Below are positions 25,504 to 36,774 of a stretch of 64,000 nucleotides of DNA, in pieces. The stretch spans positions 1 to 64,000 of the forward strand of contig JAJUJL010000022.1 in NCBI GenBank assembly GCA_029265355.1. The letters run 5' to 3'. Every line of letters begins with the position of its first letter. Positions within the stretch are counted from its first letter, which is position 1. The stretch comes from Chloroflexota bacterium (lineage in GTDB: Bacteria; Chloroflexota; Anaerolineae; Anaerolineales; UBA4823). Below the pieces are notes generated by a model. It saw only the letters and a list, made by a program, of their open reading frames with translations. It ran no database searches and was not told where the DNA came from. Position numbers and translations under genes: made by a program.

Positions 25504-26433
25504 TCAACAGGCAATCACCGTCTCGTCCACGAAATCCAGCCACTCGTGCGAGCGCGCTCCCAGCCCGCGCACCGTCTCGTGGAACAGCTCCTGCACTGCC
25601 TGGGTGACCGGGCCGCGCCGCCCGTTGCCGATGCGCCGAAAATCCACCTCGCCGACTGGCACCAGCTCGGCAGCCGTGCCGGTGACGAAGATCTCATCGG
25701 CGATGTAGAGCTGGTCGCGAGCGATAGGCTCTTCGACCACCGTGTAGCCCAGGTCGCGCGCCAGGGTGATCACCGAAGCGCGGGTGATCCCCTCCAGGAT
25801 CGTGGTGCGCGGCGGCGTGTAGATCACGCCATCCCGCACGATGAACAGGTTTTCTCCGGTGCACTCGGCGACGTAGCCCTGCGGGTCGAGCATCACCGCT
25901 TCGTCGAAGCCGGCGCGCCTGGCGAAGGTCTTCGCCAGGGTGGAGTTGACGTAATTGCCGGAGATCTTAGCCTTGGTCATCATCACATTGGGATGGTGGC
26001 GGGTGAAGGATGAAACCATCATGCGCACACCCTTCTCGGCGGCTTCTTTGCCCAGGAAAGGCGCCCATTCCCACACCGCGATGCCGGTGGCAGGCGTCCA
26101 ATCGTCCAGGGTCAATGTCAGCGGACCGGTCATGTAGATCATGGGGCGGATGTAGCAGGCGGCAAAGCCGTTGGCGCGGATGGTCAGGTGCACGGCGTTG
26201 TACAGCTCGCCAGCGGAGTAGGGGTAATCCAGGATGCCAGCGATGTGGGCCGAGTCGATGAAGCGCTGCAAGTGCTCCTTCAAGCGGAAGACAGCGCTGC
26301 CGCGCCGCGTCTCGTAGCAGCGGATGCCCTCGAAAACGCCCGTGCCGTAGTGCATGGTGGGGTTGAGAAAGTGCACCGTTGCCTGTTCGAAGGGCACCAG
26401 GTCGCCGTCCATCCAGATGTATTTTGAGCGCAT
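25504..26433 (-). CDS. ilvE: Branched-chain amino acid aminotransferase
   Basis: Catalyses the final transamination to Leu, Ile and Val with PLP. The 309-residue class IV aminotransferase begins MRSKYIWMDGDLVPFEQATV and holds the FEGIRCY loop, the PLP-lysine region (TKAKISGNYVNSTLAK) and the ECTGENLFIV phosphate-binding block. The ATG at 26433 has AAGGAG at 8-nt spacing; the longer upstream reading is not needed. It is the last gene of the superoperon, after a 121-bp gap that contains a G-rich stretch. Confidence 0.95.
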   Translation of the reverse strand: MRSKYIWMDGDLVPFEQATVHFLNPTMHYGTGVFEGIRCYETRRGSAVFRLKEHLQRFIDSAHIAGILDYPYSAGELYNAVHLTIRANGFAACYIRPMIYMTGPLTLTLDDWTPATGIAVWEWAPFLGKEAAEKGVRMMVSSFTRHHPNVMMTKAKISGNYVNSTLAKTFARRAGFDEAVMLDPQGYVAECTGENLFIVRDGVIYTPPRTTILEGITRASVITLARDLGYTVVEEPIARDQLYIADEIFVTGTAAELVPVGEVDFRRIGNGRRGPVTQAVQELFHETVRGLGARSHEWLDFVDETVIAC

Positions 26434-26554
26434 AAGTTTTCTCCTTCGATCTTTTGCCTTTACCTTGCCTTCCGTCTCCCCATTTTTCCCAGCAGAACTC
26501 ACGCAATAACGAAGGCGCTTTGGGCGAAAAGGGGGGGAAACCCGGGGGAGGGGG

Positions 26555-27643
26555 TCAGATCCTGGCAATCACCTCTTTGGTAAACGCCTGCGTGTCCAGC
26601 GCCTGCTCGCCCGGGCGGGCGGTGTCTGCCGTGCGGCAGCCATCGCGGATGGCGCTGTCCACTGCCGCCTCCAGCGCGGCGGCCTCGTCCGCCAGCCCCA
26701 GCGAGTGACGCAGCAACATGGCTGCCGAAAGCAGCGTGCCGGTGGGGTTGGCGATGCCCTTGCCGGCGATGTCTGGGGCTGAGCCGTGAATTGGCTCGTA
26801 CAGCCCGCGCGGCAGCCCGAAGCGGTTGCGCCTTTCACCCAACGAAGCGGAAGGCAGGGCGCCCAGCGAGCCAGACAGCACGGAAGCCTCATCACTCAGG
26901 ATATCACCGAATGTGTTTTCTGTCAGCAGCACATCGAAAGACGCCGGGCGGGTGACCAGGAACATGGCGGCGGCGTCCACCAGCACATGCTCCAGGGCGA
27001 CATCGGGATACTCTTGAGACACCTCCACCACCGTCTGCCGCCACAGCCGTGAGGTCTCCAGCACATTGGCCTTGTCCACCGAACTGACCTTGCGCCGTCG
27101 ACCGCGCGCCAGCTCGAAGGCAGCGCGCGCCACACGCTCGATCTCGCAGCGGGTGTAGATCAGCGTGTCCACCGCGGCTGGCTCGCCATCCTGCACATAG
27201 CGTTTCTTGGGCTGTCCGAAATACAAGCCGGAGGTCAGCTCGCGCACCACCAGCAAGTCAACCCCCTCCAGGCGCTCGCGCTTGAGCGGCGAGGCGTCGA
27301 CCAGGGCGGGGTGCGGGCGCACCGGGCGCAGGTTAGCGAACAGCTCCAGGGCTTTGCGCACCGCCAGCAAGCCGCCCTCCGGGCGCACCGGCGCATTGGG
27401 GTCATCCCACTTGGGGCCGCCCACTGCGCCCAGCAGCACGGCGTCGGCTTGCTCGCAGGCCTGCAGGCTTTCTTCGGGCAGCGGCGAGCCGGTGGCGTCG
27501 ATGGCGCAGCCGCCGATCAGCGCTTCTTGCATGTCGAAACGGTGTCCGCCGCGGGCGGCGATGGCTTCCAGCGCCTGCCGGGCTGCGGCGACCACTTCCG
27601 GCCCGATGCCATCTCCAGGGAGCAGCGTGAGGTTTGCCTGCAT
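26555..27643 (-). CDS. leuB: 3-isopropylmalate dehydrogenase
   Basis: NAD-dependent oxidative decarboxylation of 3-isopropylmalate to 2-oxoisocaproate; in organisms using the citramalate route it also oxidises 3-methylmalate to 2-oxobutyrate. The 362-residue protein has [11 protein letters not shown] at the N-terminus, [13 protein letters not shown], the substrate/metal motif with Asp residues [12 protein letters not shown] and the NAD motif [21 protein letters not shown]. It starts 2 bp after cimA ends. Confidence 0.96.
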   Translation of the reverse strand: MQANLTLLPGDGIGPEVVAAARQALEAIAARGGHRFDMQEALIGGCAIDATGSPLPEESLQACEQADAVLLGAVGGPKWDDPNAPVRPEGGLLAVRKALELFANLRPVRPHPALVDASPLKRERLEGVDLLVVRELTSGLYFGQPKKRYVQDGEPAAVDTLIYTRCEIERVARAAFELARGRRRKVSSVDKANVLETSRLWRQTVVEVSQEYPDVALEHVLVDAAAMFLVTRPASFDVLLTENTFGDILSDEASVLSGSLGALPSASLGERRNRFGLPRGLYEPIHGSAPDIAGKGIANPTGTLLSAAMLLRHSLGLADEAAALEAAVDSAIRDGCRTADTARPGEQALDTQAFTKEVIARI

Positions 27644-27645
27644 GC

Positions 27646-29244
27646 TTATTTTTCCTCCGGGGAGGCCGGGACTGCGCTGCCAGCGCTGGCGCCGCCGTTC
27701 AACAGCGCAAATTCCAGGCTGTCTGCCAGGGCGCGCCAGGAGGCCTCGATAATATTGGTGCTGGCGCCGACCGTGGACCAGCGTCGTGTGCCGTTGCGCG
27801 TGTCGATCAGCACACGCACATTGGCGTGCGTGCCGGATTCGCTGTCCAGGATGCGCACCTTGTAATCTGTCAGGCGCACCTCCCTGAGCTTGGGGTAAAC
27901 ATCCTCCAGCGCTTTGCGCAGGGCGCTGTCCAGGGCAGAGACCGGGCCGTTGCCCTCCGCCACGGTGTGACGGATCTGGTCGCCGACGCGCACTTTCACC
28001 GTGGCTTCTGCCAGCAAGCCGCGCCCCTGGCGGTGCTCGACCACCACCATGAAGTCAATCAGCTCGAAAGGCGGCTTGTAGCCGGGCTGCATCTGCTGCA
28101 GCAGCACGCTCACCGAGGCCTCGGCGCTCTCGAAGACGAAACCCTGCGCTTCCAGGGCTTTGATCTGCGCCAGGGCGGTGCGCGCCTGCTCTGAGCTGAC
28201 CTCCACGCCGAATTGGCGCGCCTTGTCCAGCACGTTGCCCTTGCCGGAAAGCTCGGAGACCAGCGTGCGCGGCCGGTTGCCCACCAGCTCGGGGTTGATG
28301 TGCTGGTAGGTGCGCGCGTCCTTGAGCATGGCAGCCACGTGGATGCCGCCCTTGTGAGCGAAGGCGCTGGCGCCGACGTACGGCTGGTGGCGGTCGTGGG
28401 GTAGGTTGGCCACCTCGGCGACGAAATGCGCCAGCTCGGTCAGGCGCGCCAGGTTCTCCGGCGCCAGGCAGGTGTAGCCCATCTTGAGCTGCAGATCAGG
28501 AATGATGGTGCACAGGTTGGCGTTGCCGACGCGCTCGCCGTAGCCGTTGATCGTGCCCTGCACGTGCACCGCGCCGGCGCGCACCGCCGCCAGCGTGTTG
28601 GCGACGCCACAGCCGCCGTCGTCGTGGGTGTGAACGCCCAGCTTTGCCGGGTTGACCGAGGCAACCTGCCTGACCGCGGCTTCGATTTCCCACGGCATGC
28701 TTCCGCCGTTGGTGTCGCACAGCACCAGCACATCGGCGCCCGCCTGGGCAGCGGCGTACAGCGTCAACAGGGCGTATTCCGGGTTGGCTTTGTAGCCGTC
28801 GAAGAAGTGCTCGGCGTCATAGATCACCTCTCGCCCGTGGCGCTTGAAATAGGCCACGCTTTTGGCGATCATCTCCAGGTTCTCTTCCAGGTCCACCTCC
28901 AGCACGCGCTCGACGTGCAGGTCCCAGGATTTGCCCACCAGCGTGACCACTGGCGTCTCCGAGCGCAGCAAGAGCTGCAGGTTGCTGTCGGTTTCGACGC
29001 GCTCGCCCTTGCGCAGGGTGAAGCCAAACGAAGCCAGCCGCGCCTGTTCGAAGCGCAGGCGGGCGGCTTTTTCGAAGAAGGCCGCGTCCTTGGGGTTCGA
29101 TCCGGGCCAGCCGCCCTCGATGTAATGGATGCCGATCTCGTCCAGGCGGCGGGCGATCTTCAGTTTATCGTCCACCGAGAGCGAGATGCCCTCGCGCTGT
29201 GTGCCATCGCGCAATGTGGTGTCGTAGATGTCGATGTTTGGCAT
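27646..29244 (-). CDS. cimA: (R)-citramalate synthase
   Basis: Condenses acetyl-CoA with pyruvate to (R)-citramalate, giving 2-oxobutyrate for isoleucine without threonine. The 532-residue protein has the DRE-TIM core: [40 protein letters not shown] metal ligands and [13 protein letters not shown], plus a C-terminal LeuA-type regulatory dimer domain ([17 protein letters not shown]). The [10 protein letters not shown] and the T-Q-R-E-G start are typical of the CimA/LeuA-like branch rather than true LeuA, and a separate leuA exists in the same operon. Confidence 0.92.
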   Translation of the reverse strand: MPNIDIYDTTLRDGTQREGISLSVDDKLKIARRLDEIGIHYIEGGWPGSNPKDAAFFEKAARLRFEQARLASFGFTLRKGERVETDSNLQLLLRSETPVVTLVGKSWDLHVERVLEVDLEENLEMIAKSVAYFKRHGREVIYDAEHFFDGYKANPEYALLTLYAAAQAGADVLVLCDTNGGSMPWEIEAAVRQVASVNPAKLGVHTHDDGGCGVANTLAAVRAGAVHVQGTINGYGERVGNANLCTIIPDLQLKMGYTCLAPENLARLTELAHFVAEVANLPHDRHQPYVGASAFAHKGGIHVAAMLKDARTYQHINPELVGNRPRTLVSELSGKGNVLDKARQFGVEVSSEQARTALAQIKALEAQGFVFESAEASVSVLLQQMQPGYKPPFELIDFMVVVEHRQGRGLLAEATVKVRVGDQIRHTVAEGNGPVSALDSALRKALEDVYPKLREVRLTDYKVRILDSESGTHANVRVLIDTRNGTRRWSTVGASTNIIEASWRALADSLEFALLNGGASAGSAVPASPEEK

Positions 29245-29254
29245 AGACCTCCAT

Positions 29255-29307
29255 GTAGGGCGAGCGGTTAGCTTGCCCCATCCAGACCGGCTAACAGCCG
29301 GTCCTAC
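29255..29307. repeat. Small palindromic element in the cimA-leuD gap
   Basis: GTAGGGCGAGCGGTTAGC at 29255 and GGCTAACAGCCGGTCCTAC ending at 29307 form a stem with outer GTAGG/CCTAC. It fills the gap and supplies the leuD stop codon. It resembles a shrunken version of the GTAGGGG-edged elements elsewhere in the window. Confidence 0.4.
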
Positions 29308-29888
29308 CTGCGTTCGTACGCCGCGATCTGCTCTTCGAAACGCAGCAGGTAACCCAGCGTGTCCACGCCCTCCACCAGGCAGGTCTTGTGGAAGGCGTCA
29401 ATCGGAAATGGCGCCTGCTCGCCATCCGGCAGGGTGAGCGTCTGCTGCGGCAGATCGATCGTCACCTGCGCCTGGGGCTGGCTGGCGACGATCTCGAACA
29501 GGCGCTGCAGCGTGGCAGCCTCCACAATCACCGGCAGTAACCCGTTCTTCAGGGCGTTGGAACGAAAAATATCGGCAAAGGACGTGCTGATCACGGCGCG
29601 AAAGCCCCAGCCTGCCAGCGCCCAGGGGGCGTGCTCGCGGGACGAGCCGCAGCCGAAGTTATCGCCCGCCAGCAGCACCTGCGCGCCCTGGTATTCCGGG
29701 CGGTTGAGCGGAAAGTGCGGGTCGGGAGAACCATCCGAGCGGTAGCGCCAGCCGGAAAACAGACCCTCCGCCAGGCCATTCTTGTCGGTCACCTTGAGGT
29801 AGCGCGCGGGAATGATCTGGTCGGTGTCCACGCTCTCGTAGGGCAGCGGGAGCAGCGTCGAGGTGAGGCGATGGAATGGCTGCATCAT
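29304..29888 (-). CDS. leuD: 3-isopropylmalate dehydratase small subunit
   Basis: Swivel subunit of isopropylmalate isomerase, also used for citramalate. The 194-residue protein starts [20 protein letters not shown] and has the [12 protein letters not shown] and [17 protein letters not shown] substrate-binding motifs. The ATG at 29888 overlaps the leuC stop, so both subunits are translationally coupled. Length is typical. Confidence 0.96.
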   Translation of the reverse strand: MMQPFHRLTSTLLPLPYESVDTDQIIPARYLKVTDKNGLAEGLFSGWRYRSDGSPDPHFPLNRPEYQGAQVLLAGDNFGCGSSREHAPWALAGWGFRAVISTSFADIFRSNALKNGLLPVIVEAATLQRLFEIVASQPQAQVTIDLPQQTLTLPDGEQAPFPIDAFHKTCLVEGVDTLGYLLRFEEQIAAYERR

Positions 29889-31291
29889 AAGTATTTCCTC
29901 GGATCTGCAATGCGGCCTTCGATGGCGGAGGCGGCGGCGGTCAGCGGGCTGGCCAGGAAAGTGCGCCCCCCAGGACCCTGCCGCCCTTCGAAATTGCGGT
30001 TGCTGGTGCTGACCGCGTATTGCCCGGGTTGGAGCTGGTCTCCGTTCATGGCGATGCACATGGAGCAGCCCGCCCGTCGCCACTCTGCGCCGGCGGCGAG
30101 AAAGACTTCGTGCAACCCTTCGGCTTCGGCCTGCCGGCGCACGGATTCGGAGCCGGGCACCACCAGCAAGCGCACGCCTTCGGCGGCCCGGCGGCCGCGC
30201 AGCAGGTCGGCGGCCATGCGCAGGTCGGAGAGCCGCCCGTTGGTGCACGAGCCGATGAAGACCACATCGATGGGATGCCCCTGCAGCGGCGCGCCGGGTC
30301 GTAAATCCATGTAAGCCAGCGCCTTCTCCAACTGGCCGCGCCGGGAGGGATCGTTCTCGCTGCTGGGATCGGGTATCCGCTGCGAAATCGGCCGCCCCAT
30401 GCCGGGGTTGGTGCCGAAGGTGACCATCGGCTCCAGCCTGGAAACATCCACTTCGACCTCGGCGTCGAAGATCGCCCCCTCATCGCTGGGCAGGCTGCGC
30501 CAGTGCTGCACCGCCCGCTCCCAGGCCGCGCCCTGCGGAGAAAACTGCCGCCCTGCCAGGAACTGGAGGGTGGTTTCATCTGGCGCCACCATGCCAGCCC
30601 GCGCCCCGGCTTCGATGCTCATGTTGCACAGCGTCATGCGCGCTTCCATCCCCAGGCTGCGCACCGCCTCGCCGGCGTACTCCAGGGCGTAACCGGTGCC
30701 GCCGCCCACGCCGATTTTGGCGATCAGCGCCAGGATCATATCCTTGGCGGTGACGCCCTGGGGCAGCCTGCCGCTGAAATTGACGCGCAGGCTGCGCGGC
30801 TTGTGCTGCAGCAGGCACTGCGTGGCCAGCACGTGCTCCACCTCGCTGGTGCCAATGCCGAAAGCCAGCGCCCCGAAGGCGCCGTGCGTTGCGGTGTGGC
30901 TATCGCCGCACACGATGGTCATCCCCGGTTGGGTCAGGCCCAGCTCCGGCCCGATCACGTGCACGATGCCGCGCTGCGGGCTGTCCATGCCATACAGCGC
31001 AATGCCAAAATCGCGGCAGTTCTGCTCCAGGGTGTGCAATTGGCGAGCAGCCTGGGCGTCCAGCAGCGGCAGCTCCAACCCGGTGGTGGGCGTGGAGTGG
31101 TCCATGGTGGCCACAGTGCGCTCCGGGCGGCGCACCTTCAGCCCGCGCTGGCGCAGCCCGCTGAAAGCCTGCGGCGAGGTCACCTCGTGCACCAGGTGCA
31201 GGTCGATGTACAGCACCGCCGGCGCGCCTGGCTCCTGGGCGACCACGTGGCGCGACCAGATTTTATCCAGTAGGGTTTGTGGCGAAGTCAT
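29885..31291 (-). CDS. leuC: 3-isopropylmalate dehydratase large subunit
   Basis: Fe-S hydro-lyase isomerising 2- to 3-isopropylmalate, and citramalate to methylmalate. The 468-residue protein has [17 protein letters not shown] at the N-terminus, the [27 protein letters not shown] block and the [4Fe-4S] cysteines in FIGSCTNGR and GCSMCIAMN. Length is normal for bacterial LeuC. Overlaps leuD by four bases. Confidence 0.97.
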   Translation of the reverse strand: MTSPQTLLDKIWSRHVVAQEPGAPAVLYIDLHLVHEVTSPQAFSGLRQRGLKVRRPERTVATMDHSTPTTGLELPLLDAQAARQLHTLEQNCRDFGIALYGMDSPQRGIVHVIGPELGLTQPGMTIVCGDSHTATHGAFGALAFGIGTSEVEHVLATQCLLQHKPRSLRVNFSGRLPQGVTAKDMILALIAKIGVGGGTGYALEYAGEAVRSLGMEARMTLCNMSIEAGARAGMVAPDETTLQFLAGRQFSPQGAAWERAVQHWRSLPSDEGAIFDAEVEVDVSRLEPMVTFGTNPGMGRPISQRIPDPSSENDPSRRGQLEKALAYMDLRPGAPLQGHPIDVVFIGSCTNGRLSDLRMAADLLRGRRAAEGVRLLVVPGSESVRRQAEAEGLHEVFLAAGAEWRRAGCSMCIAMNGDQLQPGQYAVSTSNRNFEGRQGPGGRTFLASPLTAAASAIEGRIADPRKYL

Positions 31292-31306
31292 ACGGCGGCG
31301 AACCTC

Positions 31307-31570
31307 TCAACGCAGGTTGGAGACGTCCCAGCAGCGGGGCGTGGTGCGCAGCGCATCGAACTTCTCAGGCTGCCACTCACCATGCTGCAACCCCTCCTGC
31401 TGGGCATGCTCCCCCTTCCCTTTCAGGGATGGGGGTCGCAGGATCAGGTTGGAAACCAGCCGGGTTGCCAGGTTGCCCTCAGCCGTCATGCCGGAAAAAT
31501 CCCAGCCTGCCGGCACGGTGCGCAGCATCTCATCGGGGTCCAGTTGTTGGGGGGTGTAGTCGTGGTTCAT
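31307..31570 (-). CDS. Small protein of unknown function between leuA and leuC
   Basis: The 87-residue frame lies in the same direction as its neighbours, with AGAAGGGA before the ATG. It starts MNHDYTPQQLDPDEMLRTVP and ends EKFDALRTTPRCWDVSNLR, both of which read like real protein. The middle (LRPPSLKGKGEHAQQ) is translated from one of the CCCTTCCCTTTC palindromic elements of this genome, so a repeat may have inserted in frame. No family recognised. It may be a BCAA-operon microprotein. Confidence 0.55.
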   Translation of the reverse strand: MNHDYTPQQLDPDEMLRTVPAGWDFSGMTAEGNLATRLVSNLILRPPSLKGKGEHAQQEGLQHGEWQPEKFDALRTTPRCWDVSNLR

Positions 31571-31710
31571 GATTCCCTTCTTTCTGTGTCTTGCTACTCA
31601 GGGTTTTCGCCCTGTACGATCGGATTTGGAAGCCTGGCAGACCGCCGTATGCGCCGGTACACTTTGCTGGAGCGAACCCACCCCTACCGGGCGATCGTGA
31701 GGGTTTCATC

Positions 31711-33363
31711 TCATTGTTCTCCGACCGCTTCCATCACTCCTGGCGCTCTCACTTCTGCCGCGCCGGCATGTCTCCCAGCCGACAGCAGCATCTTGTTCAG
31801 CGCCGAGAGGTAGGCCTTGGCGCTGGCAACGATGATGTCGGTGTCGGCGCCGTAGCCGCCGAAGGTGCGCGCCCGGGCAACATCTGATTGCGGGGAGGTG
31901 CGCCGGCTCTGCTGCCCATTTTCTGCCTGCAGGCGCACGGTCACCTCGCCAATGGCATCGATGCCCTCGGTGACGGCGTGCACGTTGAACTCCAGCAGCG
32001 TGTTCTTCACGTTCATGACGGCATCGATGGCTTTGTAAGTGGCGTCCACCGGTCCGGTGCCGACCGCGGCGTGAATGTGCAACTTGCCATCCGGTCCTCT
32101 CAGGCGCACGGTGGCGGTGGGCATGCCCATCGTGCCACAGGCCACCTGCAACCCATCCAGCGAGTAGACTTCCTCCGACGAGTAAGCCTGGTCTTCCATC
32201 AGCGCTTCCAGGTCGGCGTCGGTGATGGTCTTCTTCTTGTCCGCCAGCTCTTTGAAGCGTTCGAAAGCCCGGTTCAGCTCATCGCTGCTCAACGAGTAGC
32301 CCATCTCCTCCAGGTGCGCCTTGAGGGCGTGCCTGCCGGAGTGCTTGCCCAGCACCAGCCGCGAGCGGCTCAGGCCAACCGTCTCCGGGCGCATGATCTC
32401 GTAAGTCTGGTGGTTCTTGAGCATGCCGTCCTGGTGGATGCCAGCCTCGTGGGCGAAGGCGTTGGCGCCGACGATGGCTTTGTTGGGCTGCACCGGTATG
32501 CCGGTGTAGTTGGAAACCATGCGGCTCATGCGTGCGATCTGGGTGGTATCGATGTTGGTTTCCAACTCGTAGGCCTGGCGGCGGGTGTGCAGCGCCATGA
32601 CGATCTCTTCCAGCGAGGTGTTGCCGGCGCGCTCACCGATGCCGTTGATGGTCACCTCCACCTGCCGCGCCCCGGCGCGCAGACCTGCCAGGGCGTTGGC
32701 GGTTGCCAATCCCAGGTCGTCGTGACAATGCACCGAGACGATGGCGTTTTCGATGCCAGGGGTGTGGGCAATGATGCCGCTGATCAGCGCTCCGAATTCT
32801 TCTGGCGTGGTGTAGCCGACGGTATCCGGGATGTTCAGCGTGGTGGCGCCGGCTTTGATCGCTTCGCCCAGCACCAGGTAGAGGAACTCGGGATCGGAGC
32901 GCCCGGCGTCCTCGGGCGAGAATTCCACATCGGCGCACAGCGAGCGGGCATAAGCCACCATCTCGCGCACCCGCTCGACCACCTCTTCGGGGTCCATGCG
33001 CAGCTTGTAGCGCATGTGAATGGGGGAGGTGGCCAGGAAAGTGTGGATGCGCGGCCGAGCGGCGTGGCGCACCGCCTCCCAGGCGGCGTCGATATCGGAC
33101 TGGTTGGCGCGCGCCAGCCCACAGATCACAGGCGGCGGGCGATCGTCGCCGGGGAGGGCATTGCCGACCTCGATGGCGATGCGCCGCACCGCCTCCAGGT
33201 CGTCCGGCGAAGCCGCCGGGAAGCCGGCTTCGATGATGTCCACGCCCAGGCGCGCCAGCCCGCGGGCGATCTCCAGCTTCTCGCTGGAGGACATCGTCGC
33301 TCCAGGCGATTGCTCGCCGTCGCGCAGCGTGGTGTCGAATATGCGTACGTGAGAATTGTTCAT
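31711..33363 (-). CDS. leuA: 2-isopropylmalate synthase
   Basis: Commits 2-oxoisovalerate to leucine by condensation with acetyl-CoA. The 550-residue protein shows [28 protein letters not shown], the [12 protein letters not shown] metal site, [10 protein letters not shown] and [16 protein letters not shown] motifs, then the C-terminal LeuA dimerisation/regulatory domain ([22 protein letters not shown]) where leucine binds in relatives. It follows ilvC by 3 bp. Confidence 0.97.
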   Translation of the reverse strand: MNNSHVRIFDTTLRDGEQSPGATMSSSEKLEIARGLARLGVDIIEAGFPAASPDDLEAVRRIAIEVGNALPGDDRPPPVICGLARANQSDIDAAWEAVRHAARPRIHTFLATSPIHMRYKLRMDPEEVVERVREMVAYARSLCADVEFSPEDAGRSDPEFLYLVLGEAIKAGATTLNIPDTVGYTTPEEFGALISGIIAHTPGIENAIVSVHCHDDLGLATANALAGLRAGARQVEVTINGIGERAGNTSLEEIVMALHTRRQAYELETNIDTTQIARMSRMVSNYTGIPVQPNKAIVGANAFAHEAGIHQDGMLKNHQTYEIMRPETVGLSRSRLVLGKHSGRHALKAHLEEMGYSLSSDELNRAFERFKELADKKKTITDADLEALMEDQAYSSEEVYSLDGLQVACGTMGMPTATVRLRGPDGKLHIHAAVGTGPVDATYKAIDAVMNVKNTLLEFNVHAVTEGIDAIGEVTVRLQAENGQQSRRTSPQSDVARARTFGGYGADTDIIVASAKAYLSALNKMLLSAGRHAGAAEVRAPGVMEAVGEQ

Positions 33364-33366
33364 AAC

Positions 33367-34395
<1,029 letters not shown>

Positions 34396-34398
34396 TTA

Positions 34399-34435
34399 CC
34401 CCTTCCCCTCTCTCATCTTGGGAGAGGGGAAGGGG
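34399..34435. repeat. Palindromic C-rich hairpin between ilvN and ilvC
   Basis: CCCCTTCCCCTCTC (34399-34412) pairs perfectly with GAGAGGGGAAGGGG (34422-34435). On the transcribed (minus) strand it is followed by A rather than T, so it is not a terminator. Similar C/G hairpins lie at 23968, 31415 and 61198. It may affect mRNA stability between ilvN and ilvC. Confidence 0.6.
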
Positions 34436-34455
34436 CAGGGGTTGGGGTGAGGGGA

Positions 34456-34995
34456 TTAAGGGTTAACCCCATTGCCATTGTGCCCGTTGGCGCCGGGTGT
34501 ATAGCGCACACCGCTGCCCGAGCCGCGCATCATCGCCACCTGCCCGGTGCGCACCATTTCGAGGATGCCCAGCGGGCGCAGCAGCTCGATCAGGCTCTCC
34601 ACTTTGTCCTCGGTGCCGGTGATCTCGACGATCACCGAGTCTGCCGCCACGTCCACGATGTGCCCGCGGAAGATGCCCGCCAGCGAAGCCACCTCGGCGC
34701 GCTGCTCCGGCCTGGCGCGCACCTTGATCAGCGCCAGGTCGCGCAGCACAGCCGCCTGTCCGGTCACATCCTGCACGTCGATGACGTTGACCAGCTTGTA
34801 CAGGTTGGCTTCCACGGCGCGGGCTTCCACGGCGGCGGCGTCCATCACAATGGTCATGCGCGAGACCTCGGGGCGCTCGGTGCGGCCCACGTTGAGCGAC
34901 TCGATGTTGAAATTGCGCCGCCGGAACAGCGACGCCACTCGGTTGAGCACGCCGGGCTTGTTTTCTACCAGGGCGATCAGGGTGTGAGACATCAT
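34456..34995 (-). CDS. ilvN: Acetolactate synthase small (regulatory) subunit
   Basis: Regulates IlvB by valine feedback. The 179-residue protein has an N-terminal ACT domain (HTLIALVENKPGVLNRVASLFRRRNFNIESL) and a second ACT-like C-terminal domain with DVAADSVIVEITGTEDKVESLIELLRPLGI. This is the long form (IlvH-type) found with catabolite-insensitive biosynthetic synthases. It starts 13 bp after ilvB. Confidence 0.96.
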   Translation of the reverse strand: MMSHTLIALVENKPGVLNRVASLFRRRNFNIESLNVGRTERPEVSRMTIVMDAAAVEARAVEANLYKLVNVIDVQDVTGQAAVLRDLALIKVRARPEQRAEVASLAGIFRGHIVDVAADSVIVEITGTEDKVESLIELLRPLGILEMVRTGQVAMMRGSGSGVRYTPGANGHNGNGVNP

Positions 34996-35007
34996 GCACC
35001 TCCTTGT

Positions 35008-36738
35008 TCAATCACCGGCGCCCGGCGCGGCAACTGGCTGACCTTCCGCCATTTTTTTGCGAATCGGGCGGCGGATCATGTTATCCAGGTCAGCTCCGGC
35101 AGGCACCATCGGGTAAACCGCTTCTTCCTGCTCGACGCGGAACTCGAGCAGCACCGGACCGGGCGTGGCGCGCGCAAACGCGATCGCCTCGGCCACTTCT
35201 TCCGGCTTGAGCACGCGACGGGCAGCCACGCCGTGCGCCTCGGCAATCTTGACGAAATCGGGGTTGCGCATCTGGACGGCGGAGTAGCGCTTCTCGAAGA
35301 AGAACTCCTGCCACTGGCGCACCATGCCCAGGAAGTTGTTGTTCATCAGGGCAATCTTGATGTTGGCGCCCTCGTTGACCGCCGTGGTCAGCTCCGCCTG
35401 GGTCATCTGGAAGCCGCCGTCGCCGACCACCGTCCAGATTTCCTGGTCGGGGTGGGCAAACCATGCGCCGATGGCGGAGGGCAGGCCGAAGCCCATCGTG
35501 CCCGAGCCGCCGGAGGTGATCCAGCGGTTGGGGCGCTCCAGCGGGTAATACTGCGCCGCCCACATCTGGTGCTGCCCCACGTCGGTGGTGACGATGGCGC
35601 CGCCGCCGGTGATCGACCACAGGTCGCGCACCACGTGCGAGACGTACAGCTTGCCGTCGTCGGGCCAGGCCAGGATGTCGCGCTGCTCGCTCTCGGCGCG
35701 CCATTCCGCGATCTGCTGCAGCCAGGCGGGGTGGTCTTGCTCATCCACCACCGGGATCAAGTCGCGCAGCACCGACTTCAAGTTGCCCACCAGCGGCACA
35801 TCCACGCGCACGTTCTTGTGCACTTCGGATGGGTCGATCTCGACGTGGATCTTGCGGGCGCGCGGCGCATAGGTGCGCAGGTTGCCGGTGACGCGATCGT
35901 CGAAGCGCATGCCCAGGGCGATCAGCAGGTCGGCGTTCTGGATGGCCAGGTTGCAGTAAGCTTCGCCGTGCATGCCCATCATGCCCAGGCTGAGCGGGTG
36001 CGAGGCCGGGAAAGCGCCCAGGCCCAGCAGAGTGGAAGCGACCGGCGTGTTGGTCTTGACTGCAAAGTGCAGCAGCTCTTCCTCCGCCCCAGACATGATC
36101 GTACCGTGCCCGCACAGGATCACCGGGCGCTCGGCTTCGGCGATCAAACGGGCGGCCTTTTGCAGCTCCGTCATCGGAGCGTGCTCCGGCGGGTGGTAGC
36201 CAGCCAGCGAAATCTTTTCAGGGTACACGAATTCGGTCTTTTCGATCTGGGCGTTCTTGCAAATATCGATCAGCACCGGGCCAGGGCGACCGCTGCGGGC
36301 GATGTAGAACGCCTCGCGCACCACCTGGGCGATCTCGTCGGCGCGCGTCACCAGGTAGTTGTGCTTGGTGATCGGCAGGGTGATGCCGGTCACGTCGGTT
36401 TCCTGGAAAGCGTCGCCGCCGATCAAATGGGCGTGCACCTGCCCGGTGATGCACACGATGGGCGATGAGTCCATCATGGCGGTGGCGATGCCAGTCACCA
36501 GGTTGGTGGCGCCCGGTCCGGAGGTCGCCATGGCGACGCCCACCTTGCCCGAAGCGCGGGCGTAGCCATCGGCCATGTGCGCTGCGCCCTGCTCATGGCG
36601 CACCAGCACGTGGTGCACCGGGTAGCTGAGCATGGCGTCGTAGATCGGCATATTCGCCCCGCCGGGGTAGCCAAAGACCACCTGCACCCCTTCGCGTGTC
36701 AAACATTCCCATAAAATTTCAGCGCCGGTCAAAATCAT
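35008..36738 (-). CDS. ilvB: Acetolactate synthase large (catalytic) subunit
   Basis: TPP-, FAD- and Mg-dependent formation of acetolactate and acetohydroxybutyrate. The 576-residue protein has the catalytic Glu in [17 protein letters not shown], the FAD region [11 protein letters not shown] and the TPP motif starting [19 protein letters not shown] and ending MNN. Length is standard. It is the second gene of the superoperon, 37 bp after ilvD. Confidence 0.97.
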   Translation of the reverse strand: MILTGAEILWECLTREGVQVVFGYPGGANMPIYDAMLSYPVHHVLVRHEQGAAHMADGYARASGKVGVAMATSGPGATNLVTGIATAMMDSSPIVCITGQVHAHLIGGDAFQETDVTGITLPITKHNYLVTRADEIAQVVREAFYIARSGRPGPVLIDICKNAQIEKTEFVYPEKISLAGYHPPEHAPMTELQKAARLIAEAERPVILCGHGTIMSGAEEELLHFAVKTNTPVASTLLGLGAFPASHPLSLGMMGMHGEAYCNLAIQNADLLIALGMRFDDRVTGNLRTYAPRARKIHVEIDPSEVHKNVRVDVPLVGNLKSVLRDLIPVVDEQDHPAWLQQIAEWRAESEQRDILAWPDDGKLYVSHVVRDLWSITGGGAIVTTDVGQHQMWAAQYYPLERPNRWITSGGSGTMGFGLPSAIGAWFAHPDQEIWTVVGDGGFQMTQAELTTAVNEGANIKIALMNNNFLGMVRQWQEFFFEKRYSAVQMRNPDFVKIAEAHGVAARRVLKPEEVAEAIAFARATPGPVLLEFRVEQEEAVYPMVPAGADLDNMIRRPIRKKMAEGQPVAAPGAGD

Positions 36739-36774
36739 GATTGCTTCTCCTCTCTTTGGTTGGGACCCCTGCTC

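Noticed and set aside
34447-36468. A 673-codon plus-strand frame opposite ilvN and ilvB
   Set aside because: Same reasoning: antisense shadow of two conserved enzymes with no recognisable motif.
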